From positions 2,356,001-2,420,000 of the forward strand of contig OY764869.1 in the NCBI GenBank assembly GCA_963668585.1: 64,000 bases of DNA, in the 5' to 3' direction. Made by a program: the position numbers and the translations under genes. Positions within the stretch are counted from its first letter, which is position 1. The number at the start of each line of letters is the position of its first letter. Positions 1 through 8,986 of this stretch are shown piece after piece. The notes below the pieces were generated by a model that did no database searches, was not told where the DNA came from, and was given only the letters and a program-made list of their open reading frames with translations. The stretch comes from Bin87 sp963668585 (lineage in GTDB: Bacteria > Chloroflexota > Dehalococcoidia > Lucifugimonadales > UBA3495).

Positions 1-1
1 C

Positions 2-739
2 GCTGGCGTCGCCGTCACCCACGGCACGGCCACCCTTGAGGAAACCGCTTATTTCCTGAATCTCGCCGTTCGAGACCGACGGCCAGTGGCAGTCACCGGC
101 GCGATGCGTCCGCCGTCCGCCATGGGCACCGACGCAGATAACAACCTGCTCGATGCCGTTCGAGTCGCCGCGTCTCCCGATTCCGCAGGCCGTGGGACTC
201 TGGTGGTGCTAAACAACCAGATCCAGGCTGCGCGGGACGTCACCAAAACCGACTCCTACCGGGTCGAAACTTTTCAGTCCGGTCACATGGGATTCCTCGG
301 GTACGCCGATTCCGACGGCAATGTCGCATACTACCGCCGACCGGAACGCCGGCATTCCGCCGACTCCGAGTTCGACGTTGCCACGATCGACGAGCTGCCG
401 CAGGTTGAAATCGCCTACGCTTACGCCGGTGTGAGTGGAACGGTGGTGGATGCGCTCATCGACGCTGGAGTAAGCGGTATCGTCGCTGCGGGATTGGGCA
501 GCGGCGGTTCACCGTCTCCCTTTATGGCTGCTCTGCGACGCGCTGTTGCCGCTGACATTCCGGTGGTGATATCCACCCACGTCGGGACGGGGCGTGTCAT
601 GCAGACCCGCAGGTTCATGGAAGACGGCTACATCGTCGCCGACAATCTGCACCCCAAGAAAGCCCGAATCCTGTTGATGCTGGCGTTGTCCGCCACGTCT
701 GACCACGCAGAGATTCAGAGGATGATGCTGGAATACTGA
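2..739 (+). CDS. L-asparaginase-like amidohydrolase, 5' end outside window
   Basis: The frame is open from the first bases, so this is the C-terminal 245 residues of a longer protein. The second asparaginase signature is visible near the start as THGTATLEET, followed by TGAMRP, DVTKT (the catalytic Lys of the Thr-Lys-Asp triad in the family) and the C-terminal domain with SGIVAAGLGSG. The family normally reads HGTDT; the Asp after Thr (Asp90 in E. coli AnsB) is Ala here, so activity may be altered or lost. The likely reaction is hydrolysis of asparagine or a related amide. The family assignment is firm; the substrate is not known. Confidence 0.85.
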   Translation, partial: AGVAVTHGTATLEETAYFLNLAVRDRRPVAVTGAMRPPSAMGTDADNNLLDAVRVAASPDSAGRGTLVVLNNQIQAARDVTKTDSYRVETFQSGHMGFLGYADSDGNVAYYRRPERRHSADSEFDVATIDELPQVEIAYAYAGVSGTVVDALIDAGVSGIVAAGLGSGGSPSPFMAALRRAVAADIPVVISTHVGTGRVMQTRRFMEDGYIVADNLHPKKARILLMLALSATSDHAEIQRMMLEY

Positions 740-1020
740 ACCCTCAGCCCACCGCTGGGTCGGAGGGCATCAGGCTCTTTCAGCTACGTCGGTTGTGCGG
801 CCGAATCGCGCGGCCGTGCTGAGTGTAGCAATTCGCCCGCACTTACCGAGATTCCAGATCCGTTTTGCCATAGTCAGAATCGGGATTTCAAGAATTCACG
901 CATTGGCGGGATCAGGACATTCTGTCACAGAGCGTCCCCAATCCTGAGTATCGTCAAATCCCGAAAATTCTGATTCTGATAATGCCCTCAAACTCATTGC
1001 AGGCGAGGTTTGCGCGCTGT

Positions 1021-1049
1021 TTGACACCTGCGTTGACGGCTGGTATCTT
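1021..1049 (+). promoter_or_regulatory. sigma-70-type promoter for the corrinoid operon
   Basis: A consensus TTGACA (1021-1026) is followed after exactly 17 bases by TATCTT (1044-1049). Transcription from here would start about 20 bases before the first stem of the cobalamin riboswitch. The remaining stretch 740-1020 shows no gene. Confidence 0.6.
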
Positions 1050-1077
1050 CAATCCGTTAACAATCGAATCATTACCA

Positions 1078-1297
1078 ACACCTGTCGGTGGCTCACCCGT
1101 TGCCAACATCCAGTTGCAACGAACGAGCTGAAAAGGAAATCCGGTGCGAATCCGGTGCGGTCCCGCCACTGTAATTGGCGAGATGCTCTCCAATCGACGT
1201 TCACTGCGAACGTCCGGCCACTGTCCGTGATGGAACGGATGGGAAGGCGGAGAGTCATCGTTATCAGCCAAAAGCCAGGAGGCCTGCCCGCAGGTGT
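1078..1297 (+). promoter_or_regulatory. Cobalamin (B12) riboswitch
   Basis: The outer stem pairs ACACCTG (1078-1084) with CAGGTGT (1291-1297). Between them are the family's conserved segments: the GGAAATCCGGTGCGAATCCGG block (1136-1156), the B12-box core CCGCCACTGTAA (1163-1174), and the 3' AAAGCCAGGAGGCCTGCC segment (1270-1287). It lies upstream of corrinoid salvage genes, and a terminator lies 84 bases downstream. By family knowledge, adenosylcobalamin binding would reduce expression of the operon. Confidence 0.93.
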
Positions 1298-1380
1298 GCT
1301 CTAGCTGCACTTCGTGGAACGAGTGGGCGGACGTATCTATCTGAGCGCGACGACCAACCCGACACAGGCTGACTACCCGT

Positions 1381-1412
1381 CCCCGACTGCAACAGTGCAA
1401 TCGGGGTTTTTT
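1381..1412 (+). terminator. Rho-independent terminator, riboswitch attenuator
   Basis: CCCCGA (1381-1386) pairs with TCGGGG (1401-1406) around an inner TGCA/TGCA stem, followed by six T residues. Its place between riboswitch and first gene suggests transcriptional attenuation: ligand-bound RNA terminates here. An alternative antiterminator pairing was not worked out. Confidence 0.75.
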
Positions 1413-1565
1413 GTTGCCCCGGAAAACGAATTTTCCTCGCGCTGCCCCGGTGGGTCGGTAACCTCCTCCACTGGCCTGTCGGGGCGCGCATTTAACCGCT
1501 GTTATAATCCCATCACATTCGTAACCTCCCCGCGCACACCACTACGCAACCATGAGGTGCCTGCC

Positions 1566-2015
1566 ATGGCCGAATCAAACCACGCCACTCTCCGCACAAT
1601 CCTTGAAGAATGCCGCGACGGCGCAGACGGCATCGGGTTCAATGAAGTCGTGGTCATGCTGGAAAGCACCGCCGCCTCCGCTGAAGTGTACATGGACTTT
1701 GATGACCTCAGGTTTACACCGGACGGCCGAATCGTGACGCTGATGGTTCCGGGCGGCACACATATGCACCTGGATATGTCCAAAATCCGCGAGGCCGAAT
1801 TCATTCACACCACCAACGACCAGGGCCTCCCCTCCTACCAACTCTGGATGCGAGACGGGGGCGGGAACCCTGCCATGCGGATCTACCTGCGCAAATCTGA
1901 CGAGGACTCCACCAACCCGCCGAGGCACAACTTTTTCATGGCCTTGCTGGACAAATATCCCGAAAAGATCGCCCTGTCCGCCGACGAATTTGGCCGCGCC
2001 GGCGACCACCCGTAA
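1566..2015 (+). CDS. Small HemS/HutX-like protein, first gene of the B12-regulated operon
   Basis: The protein has 149 residues. ATG at 1566 is preceded by AGGTG about 8 bases upstream; the open frame extends further 5' but crosses the riboswitch terminator, so this start is preferred. The central part (GGTHMHLDMSKIREAEF, then a YQLWMRDGGG strand pair) resembles the repeat in heme-utilisation proteins of the HemS/ChuX/HutX group, in which a His and adjacent strands form the tetrapyrrole pocket. There is no signal peptide or membrane segment. The position directly behind a cobalamin riboswitch and before cobB suggests handling of a tetrapyrrole, perhaps a corrinoid. The family match is by eye and tentative. 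Confidence 0.55.
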   Translation: MAESNHATLRTILEECRDGADGIGFNEVVVMLESTAASAEVYMDFDDLRFTPDGRIVTLMVPGGTHMHLDMSKIREAEFIHTTNDQGLPSYQLWMRDGGGNPAMRIYLRKSDEDSTNPPRHNFFMALLDKYPEKIALSADEFGRAGDHP

Positions 2016-2059
2016 GGCCTGCATCTGCCCACCGTCTCTTTGTTGTGGTATTGAACGGA

Positions 2060-3433
2060 ATGACTTCCGCCATCGTCATAGCCGGCGTGCGTTCCGGAGT
2101 AGGTAAAACCACCATCGCCAGCGGCATCATGGGTGCGCTGGCCCGTCGTGGTCTGCGCGTGCAGCCGTTCAAGGCCGGCCCCGATTACATAGATCCGACC
2201 TATCACACCATTGCTTGTGGTGTGCCCTCCCGCAACCTTGACACCTGGCTGCTGCCCCATCCCGTGGCGGTTGAGCTTTTCCATCGCGCTGCCGGCGCCG
2301 CTGATATCGCCGTTGTAGAGGGAGTTATGGGGGTCTTCGACGGCCACTCATCGCTGGATGAGGAAGGTTCGACTGCGGAACTGGCCAAACTGTTGGACGC
2401 CCCCGTCATTCTGATTGCCGACGCCGCCAAGGTCGCCCGCAGCGTCGCCGCCGAAATCCTGGGATATCAGCAGTTTGACCCTGACCTGCGCGTCGCCGGA
2501 GTGATCCTCAACGGCGTGGGCAGTGAAAGGCATTTGGAGTTCTGCCAACCCCAGATTGAGGCGACCACGGGTCTCCCGGTGGTTGGATGGCTGCCCCGGC
2601 GCGACGACCTGGTGCAGCCCGAACGCCACCTCGGACTCATACCGACGGTGGAAGGCACCGTGATCAACGAATGGTACGATGCCCTGAACGCCCAGATTGA
2701 ACTGACCGTCGATCTGGATGCCATCGTCAGGATCGCCGGTACATCAGGCAGTCCCTCCAACCCGGCGCCCCAGGTATTCCCTGTTGAGCCGGTTCCCCCT
2801 CGCGCCAGAATCGCGGTCGCCAGAGATCGGGCGTTTTCCTTCTACTACCAGGACTCGCTGGACTTGTTAACGGCTTGGGGCGCAGAGGTAGTGCCATTTT
2901 CGCCTCTGGACGATCCCGCCCTGCCCAGCGGCGTCGGTGGGGTGTACCTGGGCGGTGGTTTCCCCGAGCTCTTCGCCGAAGAACTCTCTCAAAACGAAGG
3001 AATGTTGCGGTCAATTCGGTCCGCGATCCAACGCGACCTGCCTGTGTACGGTGAATGCGGGGGTCTGATGTATCTTGGCGACAGCCTTTCCGACCTGGAC
3101 GGGGGTCAGTTTCCCATGGTGGGCGCGATTCCCGTCGTGTCGTCAATGGAAGGCCGGCGACTTCACCTCGGCTATCGGGAGGTCGAGGCCCGCGCCAACG
3201 GGCCGTTGCTCCACGCTGGCGAAAAGGTACGCGGCCATGAGTTCCACTGGTCGGTGCTGCAAAATCCGCCCAACGATGATTCTGCCGCATACCGAGTGGT
3301 CAATCAGGCCGGCCGGCCCGAAGGATTCCGCGTCGGCAGCGTCTGGGCATCCTACATTCACGTCCATCTGGGCAGCCGCCCGGGTCTGGCGCGCCGCTTT
3401 GTGGACGCCTGCGCCCCCTCAACCGGCGACTGA
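2060..3433 (+). CDS. cobB: Cobyrinate a,c-diamide synthase
   Basis: This 457-residue ATP- and glutamine-dependent enzyme amidates the a and c side chains of cobyrinate (CobB/CbiA family). The N-terminal dethiobiotin-synthetase-like domain starts with the P-loop GVRSGVGKTT (residues 9-18). The C-terminal class I glutamine amidotransferase domain carries the nucleophile Cys333 in YGECGGLMYLG and the catalytic His region SYIHVHLGSRP near the end. ATG 2060 is preferred over GTG 2045 because it places the P-loop at the usual distance from the N-terminus. It is the second gene of the riboswitch-controlled operon, and cobO follows after 28 bases. Confidence 0.93.
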   Translation: MTSAIVIAGVRSGVGKTTIASGIMGALARRGLRVQPFKAGPDYIDPTYHTIACGVPSRNLDTWLLPHPVAVELFHRAAGAADIAVVEGVMGVFDGHSSLDEEGSTAELAKLLDAPVILIADAAKVARSVAAEILGYQQFDPDLRVAGVILNGVGSERHLEFCQPQIEATTGLPVVGWLPRRDDLVQPERHLGLIPTVEGTVINEWYDALNAQIELTVDLDAIVRIAGTSGSPSNPAPQVFPVEPVPPRARIAVARDRAFSFYYQDSLDLLTAWGAEVVPFSPLDDPALPSGVGGVYLGGGFPELFAEELSQNEGMLRSIRSAIQRDLPVYGECGGLMYLGDSLSDLDGGQFPMVGAIPVVSSMEGRRLHLGYREVEARANGPLLHAGEKVRGHEFHWSVLQNPPNDDSAAYRVVNQAGRPEGFRVGSVWASYIHVHLGSRPGLARRFVDACAPSTGD

Positions 3434-3461
3434 CCCACGCCGAATCAAGGAGAATACCAGC

Positions 3462-4031
3462 ATGACAACGCAAGAAACGCGCCACGGGCCTCAATCCGTT
3501 CGCGGCCCACGCATCAACAAAGGCCTGGTCATCATCAATACCGGCAACGGCAAGGGCAAGACCACCGCTGCCATGGGCGTGCTCATGCGCGCCTGGGGCC
3601 GAGACATGAAGGTGGTTATGCTCCAATTCATCAAGCACACCACTGCCAACTTCGGCGAGCAGCGCGCTGCCGAGAAGATGGGTGTCACCGTGCGCGCAAT
3701 GGGCGACGGGTTCACCTGGCGGTCTCAGGATCTGGACGCCAGCGCTGATCTGGCCCGCGCTCTTTGGGAGGATGCCAAGGAGGTTATCGCCGCCGGCGAG
3801 TACGACCTGGTGATCCTGGACGAGTTCACCTATCCGATGCACTACGGTTGGCTCCCGGTGGAGGACGTCATCGACGCGCTCAAAGCACGCCCTGAGATGC
3901 AGCACGTCATCATCACCGGTCGCCATGCGCCCGAAACGCTGGTGGAATACGCCGATCTGGTCACCGAGATGAACGTGGTCAAGCACCCCTACGACGCAGG
4001 GATCAAGGCCCAGCCGGGCATCGAGTTCTGA
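3462..4031 (+). CDS. cobO: Corrinoid adenosyltransferase (CobO/BtuR family)
   Basis: This 189-residue cytoplasmic enzyme transfers the adenosyl group of ATP to reduced corrinoid. The P-loop GNGKGKTT is at residues 28-35; the family's DLVILDEFTY (Walker B-like) and HVIITGRHAP motifs follow in order. An AAGGAG ribosome-binding site sits 8 bases before ATG 3462. The length is normal for CobO/CobP/BtuR. It lies between cobB and cobT, so it would supply the adenosylated substrate for loop assembly. Confidence 0.95.
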   Translation: MTTQETRHGPQSVRGPRINKGLVIINTGNGKGKTTAAMGVLMRAWGRDMKVVMLQFIKHTTANFGEQRAAEKMGVTVRAMGDGFTWRSQDLDASADLARALWEDAKEVIAAGEYDLVILDEFTYPMHYGWLPVEDVIDALKARPEMQHVIITGRHAPETLVEYADLVTEMNVVKHPYDAGIKAQPGIEF

Positions 4032-4086
4032 TCCCGGCGTGTCGTTGCGACTGCGGTGAACCCAACCCTCTTGGCGCGGAGACAAC

Positions 4087-5157
4087 ATGACCATTTCATC
4101 ACTGGTTGACCAGACCATCGCTGCCATCGGCCCACTGGATGCCGAAGCGGTTGCCGCTGCGGAAGCGCGGCAGGCGGTGCTCACCAAGCCTCCCGGCAGC
4201 CTGGGCCGGCTGGAATCGCTGTCCGTGCAGTTGGCTGGCATCTTCGCCCAACCCATCCCGCACGTAGCGGGTAAAGCTGTCATAGTGGTCGCCGGGGACC
4301 ATGGTGTCGCTGCGGAAGGTGTTTCCGCTTATCCGGCCGAAGTGACTCCTCAGATGGTGTTCAACTTTTTGGCCGGAGGCGCCGCCATCAACGCGTTGGC
4401 CGGACACGCTGGCGCGGAAATCACCGTCATTGACGCCGGGGTCGCGGTTGACCTCGACCCGCATCCTGGGCTCACCATCGCCAAGGTGGGCCACGGCGCT
4501 GCGAACATCGCTCGCGGCCCCGCGATGAGCCGAAGCGATGCCATCCAATGCCTGGAAATCGGTATCAACGCGGCAAACCGAAGCGCCGACGCTGGGGCGA
4601 ATCTCATCGCCGGCGGCGACATGGGCATCGGAAATACCACGCCTTCCGCCGCGATCACCGCCGCCGTTACCGGCGCGGATGTCGCGACGGTTACGGGCCG
4701 TGGCACCGGTGTGGACGACGCCGCACTAGAGGCCAAGATCGCGACCATCCGCCATGCGCTGGAAGTCAACCACCCTGACGGTCAGGATGGCCTTGATGTA
4801 CTCGCCAAGGTCGGCGGCTTCGAAATTGGCGTGCTGGCCGGTGTCATGCTTGGCGCGGCGTCTCGCAACTGCGCGGTGGTCGTGGATGGGTTCATCAGCG
4901 GGGCCGCCGCCCTGGTGGCTTGGCGACTCTGCCCGGACATTGCGCAACGGTACATCGCCGCCCATCGTTCCGTGGAGCCCGGACACAACGTTGGTCTGTC
5001 GGCCATGGGCCTTGCTCCGCTGCTGGACATGGAAATGCGCCTTGGGGAAGGCACCGGCGCAGCCCTGGCGATGCACATCGTTGAGGCTGCCGCAAAGTGC
5101 CTGGCCGAGATGGCGACCTTCGCCGAGGCTGGCGTTTCAGATCGCGACGACGATTAG
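4087..5157 (+). CDS. cobT: Nicotinate-nucleotide-dimethylbenzimidazole phosphoribosyltransferase
   Basis: A 356-residue CobT enzyme that activates the lower-ligand base as its alpha-ribotide. Recognisable blocks are KPPGSLGRLE near residue 35, the VVAGDHGVAAEGVSAYP segment, GDMGIGNTTPSAAI and the C-terminal MRLGEGTGAAL, whose Glu321 corresponds to the family's catalytic Glu. The length equals the usual size. It precedes cobS by 15 bases, in line with their consecutive roles in nucleotide-loop assembly. Confidence 0.96.
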   Translation: MTISSLVDQTIAAIGPLDAEAVAAAEARQAVLTKPPGSLGRLESLSVQLAGIFAQPIPHVAGKAVIVVAGDHGVAAEGVSAYPAEVTPQMVFNFLAGGAAINALAGHAGAEITVIDAGVAVDLDPHPGLTIAKVGHGAANIARGPAMSRSDAIQCLEIGINAANRSADAGANLIAGGDMGIGNTTPSAAITAAVTGADVATVTGRGTGVDDAALEAKIATIRHALEVNHPDGQDGLDVLAKVGGFEIGVLAGVMLGAASRNCAVVVDGFISGAAALVAWRLCPDIAQRYIAAHRSVEPGHNVGLSAMGLAPLLDMEMRLGEGTGAALAMHIVEAAAKCLAEMATFAEAGVSDRDDD

Positions 5158-5172
5158 TCGCCTGTACGCTTA

Positions 5173-6051
5173 ATGCTCCGAGCCGTCTATGCCCCGCTGT
5201 TGGTGGCGGTCTCTTTTCTGACGATCCTGCCGGTAGGGTTGCCGTCGGCGAGCGATGTTGAGATTTCCCGGTCGCGAGGCTGGTATCCGTTTGTTGGATT
5301 GCTGTACGGCCTGCTGCTCGTAGGAGCGCTGACACTCTGGATACAGTTGGCGGATTCAGCGTCGCCGTTCCCGCCCTCTACCTTGCTGACCACAGCGCTG
5401 CTGGTTGTGATACCGGCGGTGATCAACAGGTTCCTTCACCTGGACGGGTTGATGGATTTTTGCGACGGCATATGGGGTGGCAGCACCGTGGAACGTCGAT
5501 TGGAGATCATGCGTGATTCGCGGGTCGGTTCCTTTGGGGTGGCCGGCTGCGTCTGCGTGATGCTGGTTAAATTTTCGGCGATGTCAACATTGACGTTGGT
5601 GGGATGGAGCGCAGGCTGGCTGCTGCTGTACCCGATGATTTCCCGATGGACCATGACCCTGCTGCTGACCGTTTTCCCATATGGCAGACAGGCAGGCATC
5701 GGCAGCGCATTTGCATCCCCGGGGAGACCATGGTTCGCCACCGCAATGGGGATGCTCACCGTGGCCGCCGCCGCCTGGTTTTTCCTCGGACCGGCGGGGC
5801 TGATCGCATTGGTCCTGACGTCGGTTTGCGCGCTGTTGCTGGGATGGTGGGCGGCGCGGCGACTTGGGGGCGGTTTGACTGGCGATTGCTACGGTGCCGC
5901 CAATGAAATCATGGAGGCGTTGGCGCTGGTCCTGCTGTTGGTACTGCTGCTGCGCCCCGATGTGGGCGTCGAAGTGGGTTACGGCAGTGGGATATTGCCC
6001 GACTTTTCCTGGGAGTTGCAGGGCGGATGGTTCAGCTATTCAGCGTCCTGA
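5173..6051 (+). CDS. cobS: Adenosylcobinamide-GDP ribazoletransferase (cobalamin synthase)
   Basis: A 292-residue polytopic membrane enzyme joining adenosylcobinamide-GDP and alpha-ribazole. It starts LLVAVSFLTILPVG, has the acidic active-site block HLDGLMDFCDG (residues 89-99) and the RDSRVGSFGV motif, then several hydrophobic helices, and GGLTGDCYGAANE near the C-terminus as in CobS. It overlaps the start of cbiB by 25 bases, so the two are probably translationally coupled. Confidence 0.95.
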   Translation: MLRAVYAPLLVAVSFLTILPVGLPSASDVEISRSRGWYPFVGLLYGLLLVGALTLWIQLADSASPFPPSTLLTTALLVVIPAVINRFLHLDGLMDFCDGIWGGSTVERRLEIMRDSRVGSFGVAGCVCVMLVKFSAMSTLTLVGWSAGWLLLYPMISRWTMTLLLTVFPYGRQAGIGSAFASPGRPWFATAMGMLTVAAAAWFFLGPAGLIALVLTSVCALLLGWWAARRLGGGLTGDCYGAANEIMEALALVLLLVLLLRPDVGVEVGYGSGILPDFSWELQGGWFSYSAS

Positions 6052-7013
6052 ACACGTTGCCGGTCCCATTGGACGTGCTCGTCGTCCTCCTGGCCCTCCT
6101 GCTGGACCTGGTGTTCGGAGAACCGCCCAACCGGTTGCACCCGACGGTCTGGATGGGCAAGACGGTGGCCGTAGCAGAACGATTGGCGCCGGGGCCGCAC
6201 GCGTCGCACGCCGCCCAACTGGCCGCCGGCGCAGCGATTGCCCTGCTGATACCGTTCCTCTGGGGCGCTGCAGCCTGGGCATTGGCATTCGGGCTGCTGG
6301 AGTTGCATCCGGTTGCGTATGTCCTGATGGTGGCCGTGATGTTTAAAACCACATTCTCCGTGCGGATGCTGCACCGCGTTGCGGCCGGTATTGGCGCCAT
6401 ATTAGTGCAGGGGGACGTCGCCCACGCGCGTCGCGAAATGTCGGCGCTGGTCAGCCGCGACACATCGCAACTGACCGTGGGCCAGATGTCGGCCGGCGCG
6501 ATTGAATCGGTGGCCGAGAACATCACCGACAGCATCGTGGGGCCGCTGCTGGCTTTTGCCCTGTTTGGCCTTCCAGGAGCGGTGGCGTACCGGGCCATCA
6601 ACACGCTGGACAGCATGTTGGGCTACCACGGGCGGTACGAATTCCTGGGCAAGCCGTCTGCCCGCCTCGACGATCTGGTCAACCTCGTCCCGGCCAGGAT
6701 TGCGGCCGGGTTGTTGGGGGTGGCCACCTGTCTGGTGCCGGGAATGAGTCCGGTTTCGGCAGCACGGATCATGTTCCACCACCACGGCAGAACGGAATCC
6801 CCCAACGCCGGTTGGACCATGGCTGCCATGGCCGGGGGATTGCGGGTCACCCTAGAGAAAGTGTGCCATTACAGCCTGGGCGACCCCGCGCCCGAACCGC
6901 AACCGGCACATATCGGTATCGCTACGCGCGTCCTGTACGTCACCACTGCATTGACCGCCACCGTGGCCGTGGGTCTCATCTGGTTGCGTTGGTCATTCTG
7001 GCCCTGGTGGTAA
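6027..7013 (+). CDS. cbiB: Adenosylcobinamide-phosphate synthase (CbiB/CobD type)
   Basis: A 328-residue membrane protein that attaches the aminopropanol linker to adenosylcobyrate. Family motifs present are DLVFGEPPNRLHPTVWMG near residue 28, SVAENITDSIVGPL, the INTLDSMLGY segment, and RLDDLVNLVPARI. The C-terminal part reads NAGWTMAAMAGGL as in CbiB, and four or five hydrophobic segments are seen. It overlaps cobS, and its amine substrate would come from the cobD product downstream. Confidence 0.95.
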   Translation: MVQLFSVLNTLPVPLDVLVVLLALLLDLVFGEPPNRLHPTVWMGKTVAVAERLAPGPHASHAAQLAAGAAIALLIPFLWGAAAWALAFGLLELHPVAYVLMVAVMFKTTFSVRMLHRVAAGIGAILVQGDVAHARREMSALVSRDTSQLTVGQMSAGAIESVAENITDSIVGPLLAFALFGLPGAVAYRAINTLDSMLGYHGRYEFLGKPSARLDDLVNLVPARIAAGLLGVATCLVPGMSPVSAARIMFHHHGRTESPNAGWTMAAMAGGLRVTLEKVCHYSLGDPAPEPQPAHIGIATRVLYVTTALTATVAVGLIWLRWSFWPWW

Positions 7014-7189
7014 AATCTCCGCCCGGATACAGGACAGAGGAGAGACTGAGTTGCTTGCCGTGAACTTGGAACATCGCCGAGACGACAGCCCAGCCACCGC
7101 GGGGGCCACGAGGTTCAAGTTTCCGTCTGGGCCCGCGGCTGGCGATGCCGGGCTTGTATTTCCCGGCAATAATCAGTAATACAACACCC

Positions 7190-8329
7190 ATGCCGCTCAA
7201 TCACTCCGACTTTGCCCCGCCAACCCGCCCCGTTCACGGTGGCATCAAGGAAACCGAACTGCGGGAACTGGGTCTGCGCCTTGCGGATTGCCTCGATTTC
7301 TCCGCCAGCGTCAGCCCCCTGGGTCCGCCGGACGGTGTTGCCGAAGCCATCGCGGCGGTTGATCTGGCGGCCTACCCCGACCCACATTGCCTGGGGCTGA
7401 CCGAAGCAATCGCCCAGCATCATCATGCGGACGGCGCCGATACGCACAACATGATAGTGGGCAACGGTTCCACCGAGATCATTCACCTGCTGACGAGGGC
7501 CTACATCGGAACGCCTCCGGTCGCCGGTTCCAATAACGCCATTCTGCTTACCCCCACTTATGGCGAATACGATGGAGCCGTGCGCATCTCGGGCGGCAGC
7601 GTCACCACGCTGACAGCGACCCGGTGTTCCGACTCGTTCTCCTGGGATATCGAGGCCGCGGCCTCCGCCATATCCGCGCAGCGTCCCGGGTTGACCTTCG
7701 TATGCAACCCGAACAATCCTACCGGCGCTCTAATGTCCCGACGCGAAATCGAAACGATTGCCGACGCGGTGGCCGATGCTGGCGGTTTGCTGGTGGTTGA
7801 TGAAGCGTACATCAACCTGTCGGAACGGGAATCGGAAGCCAACGTCATAAGCCTGGCGGCGAAACATGGTTCGGTGGTCGCGCTCCGTTCCATGACCAAG
7901 GACTACGCGTTGACTTCCCTGAGGCTCGGCTACGCGGTCGCTGCGCCGCCGGTGATTGCCTGCCTGGAATCTCTGCAACCCGATTGGAGCGTCAACGGGT
8001 TGGCGCAGGCGGCAGGTATGGTTGCCCTGGCGGACGCCGGGTACTTGCCGAGGGCCAGGGAGGCCGTCGCCGCGTCTCGCGAGTGCCTGATTGATGGGCT
8101 GGCCGAGGTCGGAGTCCGCTGCTATCCGGCCGAGGCGAACTTTGTGCTGGCAGAGGTGGGCGATGCGGCCGCCCTGCGAGACCGACTGGCCCGGCGGGGG
8201 TTGTTCGTCCGGGACTGTGCATCTTTTGGCCTCCCCGATTGCATTCGCATCGGCCTGCGGACGGTGGCCGACTGCCAGCGATTGACCGCAGCAATCGCCG
8301 AAACAAGGGACGCTGGTCCTGCTCGATGA
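7190..8329 (+). CDS. cobD: L-threonine-O-3-phosphate decarboxylase, class I/II PLP fold
   Basis: A 379-residue PLP enzyme related to histidinol-phosphate aminotransferase. The N-terminal VHGG plus LDFSASVSPLGPP is the hallmark of CobD/CobC, which makes aminopropanol phosphate for corrinoid assembly. The cofactor Lys237 lies in SMTKDYALTSLRLGY; CNPNNPTG and VVDEAYINL complete the site. ATG 7190 places the HGG motif about as in relatives, while an ATG at 7145 would add 15 residues. Its place between cbiB and a phosphatase supports the corrinoid role over histidine synthesis. Confidence 0.85.
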   Translation: MPLNHSDFAPPTRPVHGGIKETELRELGLRLADCLDFSASVSPLGPPDGVAEAIAAVDLAAYPDPHCLGLTEAIAQHHHADGADTHNMIVGNGSTEIIHLLTRAYIGTPPVAGSNNAILLTPTYGEYDGAVRISGGSVTTLTATRCSDSFSWDIEAAASAISAQRPGLTFVCNPNNPTGALMSRREIETIADAVADAGGLLVVDEAYINLSERESEANVISLAAKHGSVVALRSMTKDYALTSLRLGYAVAAPPVIACLESLQPDWSVNGLAQAAGMVALADAGYLPRAREAVAASRECLIDGLAEVGVRCYPAEANFVLAEVGDAAALRDRLARRGLFVRDCASFGLPDCIRIGLRTVADCQRLTAAIAETRDAGPAR

Positions 8330-8338
8330 GGAAGCAAT

Positions 8339-8968
8339 ATGGGCATCATCTACATCACCCGCCACGGCGAAACCGAATGGAACGTTCAGGGAAGGATTCA
8401 GGGACACACCGATGTTCCGTTATCCCAACGCGGGGTTGAACAGGCGCAGATGCTGTCGCGGCGTTTGGCCAACATCCGGATTGATGCGGCCTATGCGTCT
8501 GATTTGTCCCGGGCGGCCGAAACCGCCCGGGTCGCCCTGGGAGAACGCGACGTGCCCATCACGTTCACCGATGAACTTCGGGAGTACAGCAAGGGGGTAT
8601 TCGAAGGACTGACCGAGGCCGAATATCGAGACAAATACCCAGACCTCTACGGGCCGTCCATGGAGAACGATCTGGATTTCGCTCCGCCCGGCGGCGAAAC
8701 CATCCGCGAGACCAGCGCTCGCCTCGCCCGAATCGTTCAGATGGTCAGGGAGGCCCACATGGATCAGAGCGCGTTGATCGTCGGCCATGGTGGGAGCCTA
8801 CGGGCCGGCGTGGTCTCGCTGCTGGGTTTGCCGTTGGAGGCCAACTGGAAGTTCGCCATGCACAACTGCTCGCTGACGGTCATCTACACGTATGCGGACA
8901 ACGCAGTGATGCACCTGTACAACGACACGTCCCACATATCCGGAGTTGTGCGGGCGTGGGAACGCTGA
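8339..8968 (+). CDS. Histidine phosphatase, probable alpha-ribazole phosphatase (CobC-like)
   Basis: A 209-residue member of the phosphoglycerate-mutase-like superfamily. RHGET (residues 8-12) gives the phospho-accepting His9, GRIQGHTDVPLSQRG is the usual second block, and LIVGHGGSLRAG holds the second catalytic His. It starts 9 bases after the cobD-like gene and ends the operon, so dephosphorylation of alpha-ribazole phosphate or cobalamin phosphate is likely; other phosphatase activities cannot be excluded from sequence alone. Confidence 0.8.
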   Translation: MGIIYITRHGETEWNVQGRIQGHTDVPLSQRGVEQAQMLSRRLANIRIDAAYASDLSRAAETARVALGERDVPITFTDELREYSKGVFEGLTEAEYRDKYPDLYGPSMENDLDFAPPGGETIRETSARLARIVQMVREAHMDQSALIVGHGGSLRAGVVSLLGLPLEANWKFAMHNCSLTVIYTYADNAVMHLYNDTSHISGVVRAWER

Positions 8969-8986
8969 GCCGCCGGCCAACTGACG

